Below, in pieces: positions 22,837 through 31,030 of a stretch of 41,676 nucleotides of DNA. Under the pieces are notes generated by a model that did no database searches, was not told the origin of the DNA, and saw only the letters and a list, made by a program, of their open reading frames with translations. The translations under genes and the position numbers were made by a program. Position 1 is the stretch's first letter; each line of letters begins with the position of its first letter. The stretch is from an uncultured Eubacteriales bacterium (GTDB lineage Bacteria > Bacillota > Clostridia > Oscillospirales > Oscillospiraceae). The stretch lies in contig URGL01000015.1 of assembly GCA_900547405.1 (NCBI GenBank), positions 1-41,676 on the forward strand, read 5' to 3'.

Positions 22837-24534
22837 ATGCGCAAATTCTATCGATATGGATTGGGCCTGCTGCTGGGTGCCTCCCTTCTGACCGGCTGCG
22901 CGGCAGGGGCGGAAAACGTGGCGACTCTGCCGCTGACTGACGGCACCAAGCCGGTATTTACCGCCAAGGAGGAAACAGTAATCACCAACGGCGGGGCCCT
23001 GGCCTCTGCCATTGCCTCTGGGGCAGTGGTGGAGCTTGGAGAGCTGACCGTTGATATGACCGAAGGCAATCTGGAGGATACCCCCTATTGCCGCTGGGAG
23101 ACCACCTCGGACGGGGTCCAGCTGGTGGTGTCCAATGCGGACAACCTGACCATCCGGGGTGTGGACGCCGACAAAACCATACTGGAAACCGGCCCCCGGT
23201 CGGCGGTAGTCCTGACCTTTGAGAACTGCAAGAACCTGACCCTGGAGAATTTCAGTGCCGGTCACACCAAGCAGGCAGGGCCTTGCGAAGGGGATGTGCT
23301 GCTGCTCCGGGAGTGCGAGAATGTGACCCTTCGGGGCCTGGGGCTCTACGGCTGCGGCTACCGGGGCATCGTGGCCGACAGCACCACAGGACTCAAAGTG
23401 GAGAACTCGGATATCTATTCCTGCGCCAGCACAGGGGTATCCCTCTACAACAGTGACCAGGTGGAGCTGAAAAACTGCAAGATCTATTCCCTAGGGGAGG
23501 ATCCCCAGTATTCTGGCTACACGGCTCTGGATATCATTGGAGCCGGGAGTGTGACCCTGGAAAAATGTGCCATTACGGATAACAGGTGCGAAAACCTGGT
23601 GGTCACCGCGGGGGCAAAGGTGACGTTGAAGGACTGCTCCCTGCGCGATAACACCCTGAATGGCAGCGGCTTCGTCACCGGCTCCGAGTATGCCGCCGAG
23701 GAAGGGGACACCGGCTCTGACGGCACCATCACCCTCATTGGCTGCACCGGCGAGGGAAACCAGGGCTGGCAGTGGCTCCCCCAGGTGGGGAACCCTCAGG
23801 TCCTGGGAGACAACGGCCGACAGCTGCTGGAGGTGGAGCTGACCCAGATGCTGGGCAGCCTGAAAGCGGAGGTGGTGACACCCAACAAGCCTCAGGAAGA
23901 GGTCACCGTCACCAATATGGAGGAATTCCTGGCCGCCATTGGCTCTGACAAAAAGATCATTCTGGACACGGCGCTCCTGGATGAGAGCACGGCGGACATG
24001 AGCTCTGACGGGGAATACTACACCTGGGAGGAGGTTTTCGACGGCAAGCAGTTGACCATCCACAATGTGGACAACATGACCATTACCGGCAAAACCGGAA
24101 AGAACGCCAATACCCTTTCCGCAACGCCCAGATATGCCCAGGTCCTGTCCTTTGACCGGTGCTCCAACATTGCGGTGGAGAACCTCACCGCGGGCCACAC
24201 CAAGGAGCCCGGCTACTGCGTCGGCGGAGTCCTTCTTTTCCAGAAGTGTACCAATGTGCAGGTCCGCAAATGCGGCCTTTACGGCTGCGGTACCATCGGC
24301 ATTGCGGCCACGGATTGCCGGAATGTGACCATGGAGCAGAACGACATATATGAGTGCTCCTACGGCGGCATTCAGCTGATGGGTGTAGCCACCGCGTCGA
24401 TGGACGGAAATACCTTCCGGGATCTGGGAGACGAATACGGCGGGTTTATCTATCAGGTTTTCTCCGATTGCTCCGAAATCACTATGGACGGCAAGCGTAT
24501 CACCCCAGGGTGTGAGGAAGCCTATACGAAGTAA
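22837..24534 (+). CDS. right-handed beta-helix lipoprotein with internal duplication
   Basis: The 565-residue protein begins with a lipoprotein signal (lipobox LLTGC) and consists of two related parallel beta-helix domains, about residues 45-320 and 365-560. Both contain GHTKxxGxC followed by a G-x-VLL strand, then C-x-NVxxRxxGLYGCGxxGI. The rungs are of the NosD/pectate-lyase-like type (DNLTIRG, KNLTLEN, SGLKVENSDIYSC). No catalytic triad of a known lyase is evident to me, so a carbohydrate-binding or -cleaving role is only a family-level guess. ATG at 22837 is preferred because AAAGGA lies upstream; two in-frame ATGs lie just before it. Monocistronic, with promoter and terminator. Confidence 0.8.
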   Translation: MRKFYRYGLGLLLGASLLTGCAAGAENVATLPLTDGTKPVFTAKEETVITNGGALASAIASGAVVELGELTVDMTEGNLEDTPYCRWETTSDGVQLVVSNADNLTIRGVDADKTILETGPRSAVVLTFENCKNLTLENFSAGHTKQAGPCEGDVLLLRECENVTLRGLGLYGCGYRGIVADSTTGLKVENSDIYSCASTGVSLYNSDQVELKNCKIYSLGEDPQYSGYTALDIIGAGSVTLEKCAITDNRCENLVVTAGAKVTLKDCSLRDNTLNGSGFVTGSEYAAEEGDTGSDGTITLIGCTGEGNQGWQWLPQVGNPQVLGDNGRQLLEVELTQMLGSLKAEVVTPNKPQEEVTVTNMEEFLAAIGSDKKIILDTALLDESTADMSSDGEYYTWEEVFDGKQLTIHNVDNMTITGKTGKNANTLSATPRYAQVLSFDRCSNIAVENLTAGHTKEPGYCVGGVLLFQKCTNVQVRKCGLYGCGTIGIAATDCRNVTMEQNDIYECSYGGIQLMGVATASMDGNTFRDLGDEYGGFIYQVFSDCSEITMDGKRITPGCEEAYTK

Positions 24535-24548
24535 GGTACATACGAGTT

Positions 24549-24580
24549 ATCCCGGAAGCTGCGGCTTCCGGGATATTTTT
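24549..24580 (+). terminator. terminator of the beta-helix lipoprotein gene
   Basis: The hairpin ATCCCGGAAGC paired with GCTTCCGGGAT (24549-24574, short loop) is followed by ATTTTTAT. It lies 14 bases after the stop codon. Confidence 0.85.
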
Positions 24581-24591
24581 ATGGGGATAGG

Positions 24592-24708
24592 AGACCCTCT
24601 CCTGGGAGAGGGCGGAGCCCGGGACGGGTGTGGGGCGGTACAGGGTCCGACTCTAGTGCCGCCCCTCATCCGCCGATAAGCGGGCGGCGCCTTCCCCCAG
24701 GGGAAGGC
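24592..24708. repeat. dispersed intergenic repeats, copies A2 and B2 side by side
   Basis: The segment 24592-24637 is the inverse of the repeat at 1-54, and 24632-24708 matches the repeat at 11194-11266. The two types abut here, filling the gap between two terminators. No coding potential. Confidence 0.7.
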
Positions 24709-24715
24709 GAGGAGC

Positions 24716-24758
24716 TTTTAAAAACTCCCCCAGCCTGGGTTTTCCAGGCTGGGGGAGA
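24716..24758 (-). terminator. terminator of the sortase-type surface protein gene
   Basis: The hairpin CTCCCCCAGCCTGG paired with CCAGGCTGGGGGAG (24726-24758) is followed on the minus strand by a TTTTTAAAA tract, 12 bases after the stop. Confidence 0.85.
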
Positions 24759-24769
24759 AGGCGATATGC

Positions 24770-26893
24770 TTACCAGTTCCGCTTCTTCTTACCAATCAGG
24801 GTAACCGCGCCCAGAGACAGGGCACTGAGAGCCAGCAGGCCTGCCGCCAGCTCAGGGAAGGAGGGGTCACCGGTCTTGGGGTTGGTGGTGTCCATCTTCT
24901 TCCACTTGGCGTAGACATGGATCACGCCATCGGCATCGGCATATTTTTCCTTCATGCTCTGTACGCTGACCTGGGTGCCGCTCTTGAGGTCCTTGGTCCG
25001 GTACCAGCCGACAAAATAGTAGCCGCTGCGGCTGGGCTTATACTTCGCTAGGTCAACAGTGCTGCCCTTGGCGGCATTGATGGACTTGATGGTGTTGCCG
25101 CCGTTGGTGTGGAACGTCAGGGTGTAGGCTTCGTCCCACTTGGCGTAGAGGGTGATGTCTCCGGTGATCTTAGTGGAGAAGCTGAACTTCTGCTTGCAGG
25201 CAGCGTCCTGATACCAGCCGCCGAAGGCATAGCCGCTTTCTGTGGGGGCCTTCGGTGTGGCGGCCTTCTTGCCGTAATCCACGGTCTGCGCCTTGGGAGC
25301 GGTGCCGTGGCCCTGGACATCGAAGGTAACGGTGTAGGACTTTACCGTCCAGGTGGCGGTGTAGATCCGGTTGCCGGTGGAACCGGCAGGAACGGTGACA
25401 GTCATGGTCGCCTTGTCCAGCCCGGTGCCCTTCCAGCCGGCGAAGTCATAGCCGGTCCTGGTGGGGTTCACCAGGGTAAAGCTGGAGGACTTGGTGTAGG
25501 TGGTGGGGTTGGAGCCACTGGCCAGCTTGCCGCCGGCCAGGTCGTAGGTGATGGAGTATTCCACTTCCAGGGTGCTGAGAGAGGCGGTGGCCTTGTTATC
25601 AGACAGGAGAGCGGTGGCACCGTTGATGGTGGCGGAGCTGACCTTATAGCCGGGATCCAGGGTGTACTCCACGGTGATGGTGTAGCTGGTACCTGCCTGG
25701 AAGGTGTCTTCCCCATCAGGGGTGGCAGAGACATGGGTGACCTTCACGTGGCCGTTATTGTTGGAGGCGCTGAGAGAAGAGACCTTTGCGCCGACCTTGT
25801 AGCCGCTGAGGGTGAAGGCCACGCTGACGGATTCCTTCTCCACGGACTTGCCGCACTCGGTGCACTTCACGGTATTCTGGGAGGCGTTCCCTGCGTTCCA
25901 CAGGCCCTTGTGGTCAGTCTTGCAGACGCACTTGCCGGTGGCGATGCGCTTGCAGACATTGTTGCTGTCCAGGTCGTGGCCCAGGGGGGCGCCGTAGGCA
26001 ACCCCGCAATCCTTGCAGACGGGCTGCTGACCGCACACGGCGGCAGCAGGATCATAGCTGCACTTTACGTTCTCTTCCAGGGGAGCACCGCAAACTGCGC
26101 AGACAATGTTGTGAGTGCCATCCTTATTGGAAACAGCCTTGGGAGTGCAGGCTTCCGCAATGCGGGTAGCCGTGCAGTCCAGGCAGTAATACTCATGGGT
26201 CTTCGTGTTCTTGATGTGTCTGGGCGTATCGGACCAATTGTGCTTATAGTCGCCGAACTCCCCTTTGCAAACCTTGCACACAAGTCTGTGGGTGCAGTCC
26301 GCCTCATTCCCGGCGGTGCAGTCCTCCTTAAAGCTGTGGCCGCAGATGGAGTAAGTACCGGTGTGGGTGCCGTCACCGTTGGATTTGTAGGTAACGTCTC
26401 CCTGGTGAACCGTGGAGACCTCGCCGATACATCCGCCGCATTCGGCGCACTTGGCAGGCTCTTTGCAAGTGGCGGCCACACCAACGGTGCACTTTACAGC
26501 GGCATCCCTGGCACCGCAGACGGAACACACATGGCTATGGGTTTCGTTGCCGTTGGGCGTCCAGTTGCCGCTGTAGCTGTGTGCTTGGGAATCCTTCGCA
26601 CCGCACTTGCTGCAAGTGCGGACATGGTTTTCACCATCAGCAGTCCACTGGCCCCAGCTGTGAGCCTCGGTTTTCGTTTCCTCGCAGCCTTCCTGGGTGC
26701 AGGTTCCCCTATGCTGGTCGCCGTCGGGTGTCCAGTTGCCGAAGGTATGCTCATGTCCCCCTTCGTCCTCATTGGCTTCTTCCGCCAGGATCTGTGTATC
26801 CTCGCTGCCCTCTTCCGCAAAGGCCCCCAGGGGCATGAGGGACAGGAGCATACAGACCGTGAGAAGAAGCGCTAAAATCCGCTTTTTCATCAT
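24770..26893 (-). CDS. sortase-anchored surface protein with Cys/His repeats and InlB-type repeats
   Basis: The 707-residue protein has a Sec signal peptide (MMKKRILALLLTVCM..., cleavage near AFAEE). Residues about 45-360 form a string of Cys/His-rich repeats of the type HxFGNW-x7-H-x3-C-x2-C, resembling small metal- or disulfide-stabilised units. Three Listeria-Bacteroides (InlB B-type) repeats follow (GYDFAGWKG, GYAFGGWYQD, GYYFVGWYRT). The end is NPKTGD, a membrane segment and KKKRNW, a sortase signal of the (N/S/P)PxTG kind seen in Clostridia. It probably sits on the peptidoglycan and binds host or bacterial partners; this is inferred. Promoter at 26991-27019, terminator at 24716. Confidence 0.85.
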   Translation of the reverse strand: MMKKRILALLLTVCMLLSLMPLGAFAEEGSEDTQILAEEANEDEGGHEHTFGNWTPDGDQHRGTCTQEGCEETKTEAHSWGQWTADGENHVRTCSKCGAKDSQAHSYSGNWTPNGNETHSHVCSVCGARDAAVKCTVGVAATCKEPAKCAECGGCIGEVSTVHQGDVTYKSNGDGTHTGTYSICGHSFKEDCTAGNEADCTHRLVCKVCKGEFGDYKHNWSDTPRHIKNTKTHEYYCLDCTATRIAEACTPKAVSNKDGTHNIVCAVCGAPLEENVKCSYDPAAAVCGQQPVCKDCGVAYGAPLGHDLDSNNVCKRIATGKCVCKTDHKGLWNAGNASQNTVKCTECGKSVEKESVSVAFTLSGYKVGAKVSSLSASNNNGHVKVTHVSATPDGEDTFQAGTSYTITVEYTLDPGYKVSSATINGATALLSDNKATASLSTLEVEYSITYDLAGGKLASGSNPTTYTKSSSFTLVNPTRTGYDFAGWKGTGLDKATMTVTVPAGSTGNRIYTATWTVKSYTVTFDVQGHGTAPKAQTVDYGKKAATPKAPTESGYAFGGWYQDAACKQKFSFSTKITGDITLYAKWDEAYTLTFHTNGGNTIKSINAAKGSTVDLAKYKPSRSGYYFVGWYRTKDLKSGTQVSVQSMKEKYADADGVIHVYAKWKKMDTTNPKTGDPSFPELAAGLLALSALSLGAVTLIGKKKRNW

Positions 26894-26990
26894 GAAAAAA
26901 CCTCACTTTCCAATTGCTTGATCGTACTGCCGTCCTTCCCGGCGGCAGTGGCTGGGTGGGGGGAGGATAGACTACCCCCATCTTGCCTAT

Positions 26991-27019
26991 ATTGTACCAC
27001 AGACACCGGGGGAAAGCAA
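26991..27019 (-). promoter_or_regulatory. promoter of the sortase-type surface protein gene
   Basis: On the minus strand TTGCTT (27014-27019) and TACAAT (26991-26996) are 17 bases apart, with a leader of about 90 bases before the start codon. Confidence 0.75.
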
Positions 27020-27061
27020 TGGCTTTCAGAAAGATTTAAGAATTGGTTTTTGTAGATTTCC

Positions 27062-27097
27062 CTAGAAAAAATCCGCTCCCCGGCCAGGGGGAGCGGA
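27062..27097 (-). terminator. trkA-trkH operon terminator
   Basis: The hairpin TCCGCTCCCC paired with GGGGAGCGGA (27072-27097) is followed on the minus strand by TTTTTTC. It is eight bases after the trkH stop. Confidence 0.85.
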
Positions 27098-27104
27098 GAA
27101 AAAA

Positions 27105-28565
27105 TTATTTGACCTGTCTTCTCCAGGTGTGCCGGGAGAGAAGGCACAGAATGGGGAAGATCTCCAGTCGGCCCAGGAGCATGTCGGTGATGAGGACCAG
27201 CTTGCTCAGCACGCCGAAGCCGGAGAAGTTGCAGGTGGGACCCACTGCCTCCAGGCCGGGGCCGATGTTGTTGAAGCAGCACAGCACCGCGGAGAAATTG
27301 GTGCCGGTGGAGAAGCCGTCCAGGCTCAGAACCAGGAAGCTCAGGAAGAGGATAAACACGTAGGCAATGAGGTAAGCGTTGGTGCTCTCCATCACCTTTT
27401 CATCCACTACCTGGTCGTTGTTCCGCACCAGCTGGACCCGGTTTGGGTGGAGCATCTGTAGGAAGCTCCGGCGCAGGCTCTTGAAAAGCAGCAGCACCCG
27501 GGCCACCTTGATGCCGCCGCCGGTGGACCCGGCGGATGCGCCGATGACCATCAGCACCAGCAGGATGGTTTTGGAGAAGCTGGGCCACAGATCAAAGTCT
27601 GTGGTGGCGAAGCCTGAGGTGGTCATGATGCTGGACACCTGGAAGGCGGCGTGACGGAGGGTTTCTTCCAGTGTGCCGTAGAGGCTCCGGATATTCCAGG
27701 CGATGAGGGCAATGCTGACAAAAGCAATGCCGAAATAGGCCCGGAGCTCCTCGTCTTTGAGTACGCTTCTGACCTGGCCGATGAGCAGCAGATAGTAGCA
27801 GCTGAAGTTCACACCGAAGAGAAACATGAATACGGTGGTCACATTTTGCAGATAGGGGCTGTAGCTGGCGAAGGAATCGTTGCGCACGCCGAAGCCGCCG
27901 GTGCCTGCGGTGCCGAAGGCATTGCACACAGCCTCGAAGGCCGGCATGCCGCCAAGCAGCAGAAAAACGATATTCGCAACGGTCAGGATCACGTAGAGGA
28001 TGTAGAGGATGGCGGCGGTTTTGCGCATCCTGGGCACCAGCTTGCCTACGCTGGGCCCCGGGCTCTCCGCCCGCAGCAGGTGCATGGTAAAGCCCTTGCC
28101 CCTTTCTCCGCTGGGCACGATGGCCAGCAGAAACACCAGCACACCCATGCCGCCTACCCAGTGGCTGAAGCTGCGCCAATAGAGGATGCCTTTCGACAGG
28201 TTCTCCACAGCCGGCAGAATGGAAGCGCCGGTGGTGGTGAAGCCGGAGACGATCTCAAACAGGGCATCGATGAATCTGGGGATCTCCCGGGAGATGACAA
28301 AGGGCAGGCAGCCGGTCAGGCTGAGGATGATCCAGCTCAGGGCTACGCAGACCATGCCGTCGGTGGCGTAGAAGTTGCTTTTGGCCCCCCGGCACAGCAT
28401 CCGCAGGGCGGCGGAGACAGCCAGCAGGATGACGATGGTGGCGGCAAAGCCCCGGATGGCGGGGTGTTCCCTCAGGTACACGCTGATGGTCAGGGCAGGG
28501 AGCATGAAAATCCCTTCCAGAGACAGGATCTGGGCGATGAAGCGGCCCATCATTTTATAGTTCAT
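27105..28565 (-). CDS. trkH: TrkH family potassium uptake protein
   Basis: This 486-residue membrane protein is the K+-conducting subunit of a Trk/Ktr system. The four pore-loop filters characteristic of the family are visible: TTTGAS, GTAGTGGFG, MTTSGFAT and NNIGPGL. Ten or so membrane segments are evident. It follows trkA with a 10-base gap, so both subunits are made from one transcript. Length and filters favour TrkH over the shorter KtrB, although the two are related. Confidence 0.93.
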   Translation of the reverse strand: MNYKMMGRFIAQILSLEGIFMLPALTISVYLREHPAIRGFAATIVILLAVSAALRMLCRGAKSNFYATDGMVCVALSWIILSLTGCLPFVISREIPRFIDALFEIVSGFTTTGASILPAVENLSKGILYWRSFSHWVGGMGVLVFLLAIVPSGERGKGFTMHLLRAESPGPSVGKLVPRMRKTAAILYILYVILTVANIVFLLLGGMPAFEAVCNAFGTAGTGGFGVRNDSFASYSPYLQNVTTVFMFLFGVNFSCYYLLLIGQVRSVLKDEELRAYFGIAFVSIALIAWNIRSLYGTLEETLRHAAFQVSSIMTTSGFATTDFDLWPSFSKTILLVLMVIGASAGSTGGGIKVARVLLLFKSLRRSFLQMLHPNRVQLVRNNDQVVDEKVMESTNAYLIAYVFILFLSFLVLSLDGFSTGTNFSAVLCCFNNIGPGLEAVGPTCNFSGFGVLSKLVLITDMLLGRLEIFPILCLLSRHTWRRQVK

Positions 28566-28575
28566 GACGTACCTC

Positions 28576-29934
28576 TCAGGCGAAGATGTCGTTGAGCTGC
28601 CGCAGGACCACGCCGCCGTTGGTCACCACGATGATGGTATCCCCGGCGTGGAACATGGTGTCGCCGTTGGCGATCTCCGTGGCTGCTCCATGGCTGACGC
28701 TGACCACCAGCACATTGGACTTCAGCTTGATGTCCTTGAGAGGCACCCCGCAGAACCGGGTGCTATCATCGGCCAGAAACTCCATGGCCTCTGCCTGGCC
28801 GTCGGCAATGGAGTGGACGGAGACGGCGGCACCGGTCTGGTTCTGCATGGCCCGGACATAGCGGACAATGTTGTTGCAGCACAGCTCCTTGGGGCACACA
28901 TAGCTGCCCAGGGAGAGGTTGCTCATAATGCTGTGGTTGTCCGCGTGGCCCAGCTTGGTGATGACCTGGGGGACCCCCTTGGAGATGCCGTAGAGGGAGA
29001 CGATCATGTTCAGCTCGTCCAGCCCCGTCAGAGTCACCAGGGCATCGCACTGGGAAAGACCCTCGCTCTCTAATAGATACTGGTCGGATACATCTCCGTG
29101 GATGATCTCCGCCCTGGGGAGCAGGGCACAGAGCTCTTTGCAGCGGGTCAGGTTCTGCTCCACGATCACGCAGCTGATCCCGGCCTTGAGAAGGCGGTTG
29201 GCCAGATAATAGCTGACCCTGCCGCCGCCGCAGAGCATGACCCGCCGGACCTGCCGGGTGAGGATGCCCAGGTTTTTCAGCAGGGTAGTCAGGTTTTCGG
29301 ACAGGGCGGTGATAAACAGCCGGTCGCCCTCCCGCAATGTGAAGTCACCGCCGGGGGTGATGGCGGTACCCCCCCGAAGCACGGCACAGACCAGGACCTT
29401 GCACTTGACAATGGACCGCAGGTCAGCCAGCTTTACGTTGCACAGCTTGCTTTTGGCGTCTACCCGCAGCTCTACGATTTCTGTCCGGCCCTTGGCGAAG
29501 GTATCCCGCCGGAGAAAGCCGGGGTATTTCAGCAGCCGGTCGATTTCCGTAGCGGCCTGGTTTTCGGGGTTGATGAGCATGGACAGGCCGAAGAGGTCCC
29601 GCATTTTGAAGATCTGCTCGGTGTACTCCGGATTCCGGACCCGGGCGATGGTGTGCAGCTTCGGGTTCATGGAGTGGGCGGTGGTGCAGCACAACAGGTT
29701 GATTTCGTCCGCGCCTGTGGCGGCGATCAGCAGATCCGCCGACTCCACACCGGCCTGACGCAGCACCTCCATAGAGGCGCAGTTGCCCTGGACGGAGATC
29801 ACATCGTAGCGCTCCACGCTGTCTTCCAGCCGCTGGAGCTTGGAGTCGATGACCGTCACGTCGTAGCCCTCTCCTGTAAGCTGGCGGGTCAGGGTAGCGC
29901 CTACCTTGCCGTCACCCGCAATGATAATATCCAT
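28576..29934 (-). CDS. trkA: Trk system potassium transporter subunit TrkA
   Basis: TrkA is the cytoplasmic gating ring that binds nucleotides and controls TrkH. The 452-residue protein has two RCK halves: the first nucleotide-binding motif is IIAGDGKVGATLTRQL at the N-terminus, and the second is MLCGGGRVSYYLANRL near residue 230; each is followed by a TrkA_C segment (for example GDRLFITALSENL and GDTIIVVTNGG). It is the first gene of the trkA-trkH operon, with a promoter at 29991-30019. Confidence 0.94.
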   Translation of the reverse strand: MDIIIAGDGKVGATLTRQLTGEGYDVTVIDSKLQRLEDSVERYDVISVQGNCASMEVLRQAGVESADLLIAATGADEINLLCCTTAHSMNPKLHTIARVRNPEYTEQIFKMRDLFGLSMLINPENQAATEIDRLLKYPGFLRRDTFAKGRTEIVELRVDAKSKLCNVKLADLRSIVKCKVLVCAVLRGGTAITPGGDFTLREGDRLFITALSENLTTLLKNLGILTRQVRRVMLCGGGRVSYYLANRLLKAGISCVIVEQNLTRCKELCALLPRAEIIHGDVSDQYLLESEGLSQCDALVTLTGLDELNMIVSLYGISKGVPQVITKLGHADNHSIMSNLSLGSYVCPKELCCNNIVRYVRAMQNQTGAAVSVHSIADGQAEAMEFLADDSTRFCGVPLKDIKLKSNVLVVSVSHGAATEIANGDTMFHAGDTIIVVTNGGVVLRQLNDIFA

Positions 29935-29990
29935 AGCAGCCTCCGTATGTTGAAAAATTCTCCCGCGGCGCGGTTCAAAAAATATTCACT

Positions 29991-30019
29991 ATTATAGCAG
30001 TTTTCCAAGGAAAAGGCAA
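29991..30019 (-). promoter_or_regulatory. trkA-trkH promoter
   Basis: On the minus strand TTGCCT (30014-30019) and a perfect TATAAT (29991-29996) are 17 bases apart. Confidence 0.75.
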
Positions 30020-30087
30020 CCGGAAATCAGAAGTTCGGTCCGTTTTGACAGGAGAAAACAAAAAATTAAATTTTTTCATTTTCCCTC

Positions 30088-30116
30088 TTTACAAACCGTG
30101 GATTCTATGCTATAAT
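30088..30116 (+). promoter_or_regulatory. tRNA-Asp promoter
   Basis: TTTACA (30088-30093) and a perfect TATAAT (30111-30116) are 17 bases apart, 14 bases before the mature 5' end. Confidence 0.8.
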
Positions 30117-30129
30117 CTCACTCGTTCCT

Positions 30130-30206
30130 GGCCCGGTGGTGCAGTCGGTTAGCACGCCAGCCTGTCACGCTGGAGGTCGACGGTTCGAGTCCGTTCCGGG
30201 TCGCCA
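30130..30206 (+). tRNA. tRNA-Asp (anticodon GTC)
   Basis: The 77-base gene folds as a full cloverleaf: acceptor GGCCCGG with CCGGGTC, anticodon stem CCAGC/GCTGG around GTC at 30164-30166, T arm with GGTTCGAGTCC, discriminator G and an encoded CCA. It is a single gene with its own promoter and terminator. I looked for a second copy of its 3' end downstream as a sign of integration and saw none. Confidence 0.96.
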
Positions 30207-30211
30207 ACATT

Positions 30212-30244
30212 TCCCAGACGCTTCTGCGTCTGGGATTTTTTTTT
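30212..30244 (+). terminator. tRNA-Asp terminator
   Basis: The hairpin TCCCAGACGC paired with GCGTCTGGGA (30212-30235) is followed by nine T residues. Confidence 0.9.
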
Positions 30245-30309
30245 AGAAAGAGGGGAATTCCACTGGAGCTTTCCTTGACGGTATGATAAAGAAAAAAGGA
30301 GAATGCTGT

Positions 30310-30744
30310 ATGAATGACAAGAAGATGCTCCAGCTCCCGGATGGGAGCCAGCTGGACCCGGCGGTGGTGCTCTATATCTCTATGAATCGGAACTACGCGG
30401 AGTTCCACCTGGCCGGGGGCAAGACCAGGGAGGTCCGGGTGACCATGGCCCAGCTGGAAAAGCTGCCCCTGGAGACCATGATCGGCGCGTCCTTCGGAAG
30501 CCTCTTTGCCAATATGGATTCCAAATGGCTCCGGTCCTACGAGCGTTCCGCCCTTTATGGCGAGACCCTGGAGATCATCGACTATTCCCCGGAGATCGAT
30601 ACCTATATAAAGGTCATCAGCTTCCCAACCTTCCCCGGCCACTGCGGCTGCATCCTCTTTGACATCCGCTCCATCCGCTTTGGCAACACCCTTTCCCCCA
30701 CGGAAAAGGCCATGATCCTCTATCTCAGCCGTCTTGCCCAGTAG
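30310..30744 (+). CDS. hypothetical protein, weakly LytTR-like
   Basis: The 144-residue soluble protein is not one I can assign. The segment VVLYISMNRNYAEFHLAGGKTREVRVTMAQLEKLP (shown here as a region near residues 18-52) has the look of a LytTR DNA-binding domain, in which a strand with an aromatic Asn-Tyr pair is followed by a basic strand and an LxxL helix. The second half (IDYSPEIDTYIKVISFP and HCGCILFDIRS) is unlike a known regulator. ATG at 30310 with AAGGAG upstream is preferred over an earlier in-frame ATG. It is alone between the tRNA terminator and a GC-rich hairpin at 30763-30800. Confidence 0.7.
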   Translation: MNDKKMLQLPDGSQLDPAVVLYISMNRNYAEFHLAGGKTREVRVTMAQLEKLPLETMIGASFGSLFANMDSKWLRSYERSALYGETLEIIDYSPEIDTYIKVISFPTFPGHCGCILFDIRSIRFGNTLSPTEKAMILYLSRLAQ

Positions 30745-30762
30745 GGCCGGCGATCTGGGACG

Positions 30763-30803
30763 AATTCCCCGCGCTGGGACGAAAGTGAGCGCGGGGAATT
30801 TTG
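30763..30803 (+). terminator. probable terminator after the LytTR-like gene
   Basis: A 13-bp inverted repeat (AATTCCCCGCGCT with AGCGCGGGGAATT) lies 19 bases after the stop. The T tract is short (TTTTGG), so termination strength is uncertain. The rest of the 286-base gap holds a degraded end of repeat C and the sigma-factor promoter. Confidence 0.6.
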
Positions 30804-30928
30804 GCTTAACTTAGTGACATTGGGTTCGCAATGACAGACATTTCCTCTGTTTGGGCACTTTGTCTTTTTGAGACAGCCCCCTTTGCTTTTTAACGGGCTG
30901 CTTTTCCTGAGACAACCCCATTCGCATC

Positions 30929-30957
30929 TTGTAAAATTGCGGATATGCATATATAAT
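30929..30957 (+). promoter_or_regulatory. promoter of the sigma-factor operon
   Basis: TTGTAA (30929-30934) and a perfect TATAAT (30952-30957) are 17 bases apart, about 75 bases before the sigma-factor start. This is a housekeeping-type promoter, so the sigma gene need not depend on itself. Confidence 0.75.
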
Positions 30958-30986
30958 TTGTAATAGAGGTTTGTATGCAGAGTTGT

Positions 30987-31013
30987 CATGCTTAAAAAAC
31001 CAGCATGTTTTTT
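30987..31013 (+). promoter_or_regulatory. terminator-like hairpin in the sigma-factor leader
   Basis: CATGCT (30987-30992) pairs with AGCATG (31002-31007), followed by six T residues, between the promoter and the ribosome-binding site. It has the form of a small attenuator. The stem is only six pairs, so it may act weakly or conditionally. Confidence 0.45.
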
Positions 31014-31030
31014 GAGGGAAGGTGGCAAAC

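Noticed and set aside
25109..26875. Plus-strand frame opposite the sortase-type surface protein
   Set aside because: The minus-strand protein has signal peptide, repeats and sorting signal; the opposite frame has none.
30130..30206. tRNA-Asp as integration site for an island
   Set aside because: No second copy of the tRNA 3' end and no integrase gene are visible in the window.
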